Below are positions 57,745-64,000 of a DNA stretch of 64,000 nucleotides, one piece after another. Each line of letters starts with the position of its first letter. Position 1 is the first letter of the stretch. Source of the DNA: Congeria kusceri (taxonomy: Eukaryota; Mollusca; Bivalvia; Myida; Dreissenidae); NCBI GenBank assembly GCA_027627225.1, contig CM051024.1, positions 44,115,847-44,179,846 of the forward strand, written 5' to 3'. The notes below the pieces were generated by a model that saw only the letters and a list, made by a program, of their open reading frames with translations, did no database searches and was not told the DNA's origin. The position numbers and the translations under genes are program-made.

Positions 57745-58149
57745 GTTTCGCAATTTTTGATATGGCTCAATGCTTGATTATTGTCATGATTTTAGTGTGA
57801 GCGTTTGAATTTCTGGACATTCAGTACCAGCTGTTTTAAAGCAATGTTACAGCCTAACATATAGTGAAATACTGGCGTTTTTGTCTGAATGTACGTGTTT
57901 GACTGCCATCGTATTTTTACATTACTGCTGAAAACGACCAGTCAGGTATGTGAGTATGGATCACATACCTATGATTTCCATTTAAGTCACTTTTTCTCTG
58001 ACAGTGCCAGCCTTTTTTTCATGAAACGGGGCAAACACATTTTTAAGCATATCTTATGTATTCAAAGCTTGCATGGAAAATGGGATCTAAATATGATAAT
58101 GTTTTCTTTTATACGAAATTTAATCCGTATATACATTATCTGCCATTAA

Positions 58150-59930
58150 TACGCACATAAGTACGACATTATAAACCGTATATACACTGTCATTAATACG
58201 CACATGAGAACGACATTATAAACCGTATATACACTGTCATTAATACGCACATGAGAACGACATTATAAACCGTATATACACTAACTGTCATTTAAGATCA
58301 TTTATACGCACATGAGAACGACATTATAAACCGTATATACACAAACTGTCATTTAAGATCATTAATACACATATGAGTACGACATTATAAACCGTCTTTA
58401 CACTAGCTGTCATCTATAAGCACATGAGTACGACATTATTAACCGTATATACACTAACTGTCATTAATACGCACATAAGTACGACATTATAAACCGTATG
58501 TACACTAACTGTTATTTAAGATCATTAATACGCACATAAGTACGACATTATAAACCGTATATACACTTACTGTCATTAATACGCACATGAGAACGACATT
58601 ATAAACCGTATATACACTAACTGTTATTTAAGATCATTTATGCGCACATAAGTACGACCTTATAAACCTTATATACACTAACTGTCATTTAAAATCATTT
58701 ATACGCACATGAGTACGACATTATAAACCGTATATACACTAACTGTCATTTAAGACCATTTATACGCACACGAATACGACATTATAAACCGTGTATACAC
58801 TAACTGTCATCTTATCATTTATACGCACATAAGAACGACATTATAAACCGTATATACACTAATTGTCATTTAAGATCATTTAAACACACACGAGTACGAC
58901 ATTATAAACCGTCTATACACTAACTGACATTAATACGCACATGAGTACGACATTATTAATCATATATACATTAACTGTCACCTATTCATTGATACGCACA
59001 TGAGTACGACATAATTAACCGTATATACATTAACTGTCATTAAAACGCATATGAGTACGACATTATAAACCGTCTATACACTAACTGTCAGTATACATCA
59101 TTTATACGCACACGAATACGACATTATAAACCGTCTATACACTAACTGTCATCTTATCATTTATACGCACAAAAGAACGACATTATAAATCATATATACA
59201 CTAATTGTCATTTAAGATCATTTAAACGCAAACGAGTACGACATTATAAACCGTCTATACACTAACTGACATTAATACGCACATGATATTATAAACCGTA
59301 TATACACTAATTATCATTAAAACGCATATGAGTACGACATTATAAACCGTCTATAGCCTAACTGTCATTTACGATCATTAATACGCACATGAGTACGACA
59401 TTATGAACCGTCTATACACTAACTGTCATTAATACGTACATGAGTACGACATTATAAACCGTATATACAGCAACTGACAATAATACGCACATGAGTACGA
59501 CATTATAAACCGTATATACATTAACTGTTATTAATACGCATATGAGCACGACATTATAAACCGTATATACACTGAATGTCATTTAAGATCATTTATACGC
59601 ACATGAGTGCGACATTATAAACCGTGTTTACACTAACTGTCATTTAAGATCATTTATACGCTCATGAGTACGACATTATAAACCGTCTATACACTAATTG
59701 TCATTTAAGATCATTTATACGCACATGAGTACGACATTATAAACCGTATATACACTAACTGGTATTTAAGATCATTTATACGCACACGAGTACGACATTA
59801 TAAACATTATATACTCGTACACTAACTGTCATTAATACGCACATGAGTACAACATTATAAACCGTGTATACAATAACTGTCATTTAAGCTCATTTATACG
59901 CACATGAGTACGACATTAAGGAACATGTTA
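58150..59930 (+). repeat. 1.8-kb satellite array of about 32 units
   Basis: Each unit contains ACGCACATGAGTACGACATT, then ATAAACCGTATATACACTAA, then CTGTCATT. Two length classes alternate irregularly: a short form of about 50 bp that goes straight to AATACGCACA, and a long form of about 62 bp with an extra TTAAGATCATTTA. Copies differ at many points (GTATATAC/GTCTATAC, ACATGAG/ACACGAG), so the array is not freshly made. Pairs of similar neighbours occur (for example near 58,790-58,920 and 59,110-59,270), which implies duplication of multi-unit blocks. Confidence 0.9.
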
Positions 59931-61430
59931 TCTGAATACATAATAATATTTATTGACACAAAATACCTTCATAAGTCATATATTTGAATTCTTTAATAAC
60001 GAGATTACATTGACGACTCAAGGTCGTTTTATTAGTTTGAGTGTATTTACATTTTATTGTACTGGACGTACAAAATATTTGTGTACTTGGTCTTTTTGTT
60101 ATCAAATATGAAACTTATCATGATAAAATACTGTTATGGAAAAATACATTTAAAACAGAGCCTTTGCAAATGAAATCATTTGTATCCATATTTTTATTAC
60201 ATAGTATAAGGCAATGATAAAATATACTTTGCTTTCAGCTTCTTATAATCGAAGAACATAAATATTTAAAAGACGAATTTTGTGTGTTGTTTTTATTTTT
60301 TTTTTTTATTTAAGTGTAAAATCATTAACGCAAATGGGGTTCACACTAATGTGATTTCTTTGTTTTGTACCAATATTTCTTGCTCTTACTTTGGTTATTG
60401 TTTTGGTTTCCATATAATGAGATACTGCGAAGTAAAATGGTCTAGACAGGATCGCATCAATATAAATGTTATTGAGTACATTTATAAAAGATGCAATTAG
60501 TCTTTGTTTATGTCCAAATGTCTATACAGGTCTCAGGGTGATATTATTCTAAGATGTCATCGTCGAAATTGAGATTTGCGACTTGTCGACTAACTATACT
60601 TCTATATAAACAACCACTGACCAATAACCATTTTAAATATTTATTAACGTGTTAAATTTGTGGATTCTAATTGCAAGTTTCGGCCGGTAGACATTTTGCA
60701 CAATATTTAACGAGACGAGATTACTTTCTGTATCACACCAAACCCATATACACAATTCTTCCTAGAATAAACTTTAGAAACCTCTGAAAATCTTGGACGG
60801 AAATTTCAATACAATGTACATGTATTACGTTTGACTCTGTTGAAGCCCTCCAAAAAGATCAATATCGTCAACATCAATATCAATAATACAGAACGCGCAT
60901 TTCAAATCAAGTACTTTAAGGCAGTTTTCTTCGGGACATACGGTTAAACGGTTTGACGTAGATTGTATGTGGCATACCAAAATGTTAATCTTTGAAATAA
61001 GTGTGTAACTGAAGCACTGAAAGAATGTTACTATTTAAATAATGTAAAGTAATATAGAAATGTATTTTCATATTAAAAGATTCAGTATGATAACTATCTT
61101 GGTCATGCTTCAGATAATACGAAGGTTTGTGTGTGTGTGTCCTGTTTGCTTCCTCCATAGGAAAAGACAAGAAACAAAAACCATTATTGCGTGTACGTAA
61201 CGTTGCTCCAGTGTCTAACAAAAAAAGGGAAATTATTTTATCGTCAGGGCCGAATCGGATTTCCGATGTTTGCGTTCTTTCCGTTTTGTGCGGAAAATTT
61301 TAAGAACTCTGGACCCATTAGGCTTTTGGGGCAATAATCGTTTATCACTCGTGTCTTCGCGTCCCAGATTCAGAAAACAAATTAGGCGCATTGTAGGGAA
61401 TGTGAAGTGTGCATTTGCGATGAAATAAAT
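59931..61430. other. AT-rich intergenic DNA
   Basis: No supportable exon, RNA gene or organised repeat, other than a short (GT)n near 61,128-61,141. Confidence 0.45.
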
Positions 61431-61690
61431 GGGGCCTTATTCCAGAACTATCTGAGGTGTACCTTAAAATATTTTCACTTAAGTTAAAAATTTCAAACGG
61501 TTATACTTAAAACATTTCGCATAATTTTGTGATTCCTTTTATGTTTATGTGATCAAACATTAATACTGTAAGTGGTAACTAATAGATAGTATCACAGTTC
61601 ACCGAACAAAAGAAATAATAAGTTAAATAAAATATTGATTCTAAGGTTAAGGATTAGATATTACTTAAGATGTTTCTGGAATACGGCTCA
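61431..61690. mobile_element. 260-bp inverted-repeat element, GGGCC-TATTCCAGAA ends
   Basis: The left end GGGGCCTTATTCCAGAAC (61,431 on) mirrors the right end TTCTGGAATACGGCTCA (to 61,690). TTAAGT/ACTTAA also pairs further in. The interior is AT-rich without frames. Its right end is the part that was amplified into the adjacent 46-bp minisatellite. Confidence 0.55.
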
Positions 61691-61988
61691 TGGACTGGTG
61701 GCGACTTTACCCAAGATGTTTCTGGAATACGGCTCATGGACTGGTGGCGACTTTACCCAAGATGTTTCTGGAATACGGCTCATGGACTGGTGGCGACTTT
61801 ACCCAAGATGTTTCTGGAATACGGCTCATGGACTGGTGGCGACTTTACCCAAGATGTTTCTGGAATACGGCTCATGGACTGGTGGCGACTTTACCCAAGA
61901 TGTTTCTGGAATACGGCTCATGGACTGGTGGCGACTTTACCCAAGATGTTTCTGGAATACGGCTCATGGACTGGTGGCGACTTTACCC
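61667..61988 (+). repeat. 46-bp minisatellite, seven near-identical copies
   Basis: The unit AAGATGTTTCTGGAATACGG, then CTCATGGACTGGTGGCGACT, then TTACCC starts at 61,667 and every 46 bp to 61,943, with a partial eighth copy at 61,989. I see no differences between copies. Because 46 is not a multiple of three, a frame passes through all three phases of the unit, and all three are free of stops. This gives overlapping frames of 110-146 codons that are not genes. Confidence 0.95.
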
Positions 61989-61989
61989 A

Positions 61990-62824
61990 AGATGTTTTAT
62001 AAATACGAGAATAGTAGAACAGTTAAACCATTAAAATATGTATACGCAATGAAAGATTTGCACAAAAATATATAATAATGGCCTTGTTTTGTTTTGTTTC
62101 TAAGACATCCGTATTGCTGCTTCTGTATTCAGAAAATTTTCTTGAAAATTGACCACTGATATGTATCTTTATGTTTCTTTGTATGTCCCTCTAGCAATGA
62201 CACTCCATACCATTGCATATTAATAAAACCTATTAAGAACACATATGGCGGTAAAATGAAACAAGAATCAAAACCTGCTAAACAGTTTTTAATTGGAAAT
62301 TATACAACCAAATGTTAGATAACTTTTAACAAGATTATTTCTCTTTCAAAGATATTGACTAGAATGTATACTAGGATACCCGGTGAACATAGTTTCTGAT
62401 TCACAAAAATAGAATTCGCATTAGTAGCGAACATATTTACATTTGCATTTTACCTTGCATTGGCCAACATAGTTTTCCAAGAGTATGTTTAACGCCTTTA
62501 ATAATGTATAATTAAGAATATAAAAAAAGGTAGATCATATTAATATTCGGTACATTCGAAGTTTTTGGCACAAACATAATGACTAGTTGAATCATATTAC
62601 AACCACCAACAAATGTTCTAAATGTGACTGAAAACCATTGAAATTGCTAGCTCGTATCTTTAACCGCAGTTAACATAGAAAGATTTTGTCAAACCAAAAA
62701 CATTCTGAAACTAGAAAGCGTTTGAAGAGCACAGACGTCCGCCAAGATAGTTAAGGCTATTTAACATCTGAACTATCCAGTGATATGTCACAGCCTTTGC
62801 CCTCTCTCCAAAAAATGATTCCTT
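61990..62824. other. AT-rich intergenic DNA
   Basis: Nothing supportable between the two minisatellites. Confidence 0.45.
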
Positions 62825-62999
62825 TCAAGGATTCATGTGCCCGTATTCAAGGACTCATGTGCCGTATTCAAGGATTCATGTGCCCGTATTCAAGGATTCA
62901 TGTGCCCGTATTCAAGGATTCATGTGCCCGTATTCAATGATTCATGTGCCCGTATTCAAGGATTCATGTGCCCGTATTCAAGAATTCATGTGCCCGTAT
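62825..62999 (+). repeat. 22-bp minisatellite, eight copies
   Basis: The unit is TCAAGGATTCATGTGCCCGT followed by AT. The second copy lacks one C; copies 1, 3, 4, 5 and 7 are identical; copies 6 and 8 have one change each. The array runs straight into GCCCGTATTCACAAAGCTC, the terminus of the next element. Confidence 0.95.
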
Positions 63000-63697
63000 T
63001 CACAAAGCTCGTAAGGATAATCGTAAAGCCGCACAATAGATGAACATTGCCAAATAAAATGGTTATTATTGTCTTTCTTAGCAATTGTTTACTTTTGTAT
63101 ATAACCTACGTCAGAAACAGTTGTGGTTTGCCGGATACTGTTTGTTGCCAAAAAACACTGATCCTCCAAGTAAAACTGTTTACAAACACTAGCTTTATTT
63201 ACTGCCGATGTTGTGGCGATGCGGATTAAATTCGTCTATTCACCGTTAACATTCGGCGAGCTGCACGATATGCTATACCACGAGGGACTTCGGCTAGTTT
63301 CGTAGTGTTGAAAATATAAACACCAAACTGAACTTCAAACTGTTCAAATTCAATTGTGTTCATTTTATGAAAATGTGTATGATTTAAGCACATAATGCAT
63401 TATTTTATATGTTCGTTATTTTTAAATTAAACTTTTAATGTTTAGTTAAGCATGGTGCTATTACATTGCCTTTAACTTAAGTTGTACTCAATTGAAAATT
63501 TTAGACCAAATTTTCTTTGTGAAATTCAATGATTTCTGTTTACAAAAGAGTAAAATCATCAACATCTAAACAATATTTACTAGTTAAAACATTTGATGTA
63601 AAAAGACCTATACATGAAACAGCCAGTGACTTAAGGAATTTAGTGAATTTAAGGAATAAACTAAAGTTTTCCCTTTGTGATCTTTGTGAAAACGGGC
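62992..63697. mobile_element. ~706-bp element with GCCCGTATTCACAAAG ends
   Basis: The left end GCCCGTATTCACAAAG (62,992-63,007) matches the reverse complement of 63,682-63,697 (CTTTGTGAAAACGGGC) at 15 of 16 bases. The interior is AT-rich. A 114-codon frame at its right end (63,529-63,873) runs out of the element and has no domain. It is a non-autonomous element of the same family as those at 43.95 and 61.43 kb. Confidence 0.5.
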
Positions 63698-64000
63698 CCT
63701 GGGTCCAGATCACCAATAAGATATCAGCAATTGTTATTGGTCTTTTTCTAATCTTCTCATCTAAGATTGTATGCAAATTCGTTCAAAACATTTTGCATAC
63801 AAATGCCAACATACAAATCTATAAAACGATCCGAAATTCATTAAAAACAATTGCCTTTAACACGTATTTTTGACCACAATTTATCAAAAACATTACATAA
63901 AAACTAATTAAAAACTGTGCGAAATGTTGATCTTCTAAATAACACGTATGGCCATTACGTTCCAAGTGCGTCCAACATGACTTGTATAAAAATCGTTCAA

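Noticed and set aside
58150..59930. Regularly spaced repeats resembling a CRISPR array
   Set aside because: The 'spacers' are themselves repeats, unit length is bimodal, copies are diverged, no cas genes are present, and the DNA is eukaryotic.
61635..62075. Overlapping frames of 110-146 codons
   Set aside because: A stop-free 46-bp tandem unit yields open frames in all phases; the peptides are only permutations of one repeat.
63529..63873. 114-codon plus-strand frame near the window end
   Set aside because: It crosses the boundary of the 706-bp repeat element and has no domain.
1..64000. Search for an undescribed multi-gene system (defence, biosynthetic, toxin-antitoxin)
   Set aside because: No clusters of co-oriented genes exist here; only isolated exons of at least three unrelated genes and many repeats are visible.

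Overview
The window looks like nuclear DNA of a eukaryote, most probably a bivalve mollusc. It is AT-rich and gene-poor. It contains spliced-exon signals (AG acceptors, GTAAGT donors, AATAAA sites), decayed LINE and pogo-like elements, a tRNA-derived SINE, short foldback elements and many mini- and microsatellites. I recognise the palindromic 'AAAGTGTCGTCCC...' element at 31.46-31.61 kb and the 'GGGCCCGTATTCAC' element ends as types common in bivalve genomes. A dreissenid is possible, but I cannot confirm the species. There are no bacterial operons, no CRISPR array and no prophage.

Layout, 0-20 kb. A 1.64-kb inverted-repeat element with TAA flanks opens the window. From 2.6 to 8.2 kb there is triplet-simple, strand-asymmetric DNA (first AGC/AGT-rich, then almost C-free G+T-rich), interrupted by a 1.2-kb element with CCTGTACCCGGATAAT ends. 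A broken, internally deleted LINE on the minus strand follows (9.24-11.09 kb). Next come a pogo-like transposase relic (13.3-13.5 kb), a GC-rich 21-bp repeat arranged as a large hairpin (13.65-13.92 kb), a second LINE tail (14.63-14.86 kb), a 40-bp triplet (16.03 kb) and a 1.2-kb (AGT)n field (16.27-17.47 kb).

Layout, 20-34 kb. Two clusters of CCCATATGGG palindromes lie at 21.84 and 25.6 kb, a 48-bp minisatellite at 26.59 kb and a SINE at 27.57 kb. The two best gene pieces are here. One is a minus-strand first coding exon of a type II membrane protein (30.24-30.79 kb, with a GTAAGT donor). The other is a plus-strand terminal exon of an unrecognised protein (32.885-33.378 kb, with an acceptor, a stop and a polyadenylation signal). 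They point away from each other, so they are two genes, each only partly identified.

Layout, 34-54 kb. This is an old, scrambled tandem segmental duplication. At 34.8-43.5 kb the modules include an 84-85-bp exon-like block bounded by AG and GTAAGT, present three times with stops in all frames. At 49.5-53.3 kb another duplicated block carries a short terminal exon (52,571-52,712) and a broken copy of it (50,439-50,505). Minisatellites and a tRNA-like relic lie between.

Layout, 54-64 kb. A candidate terminal exon sits at 57.37-57.62 kb, and a 1.8-kb satellite array of about 32 units at 58.15-59.93 kb. Two minisatellites (46 bp and 22 bp) are each built from the terminus of a short inverted-repeat element. 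I found no cooperating gene system here; the most notable content is repeat biology and the duplicated exon-like modules.
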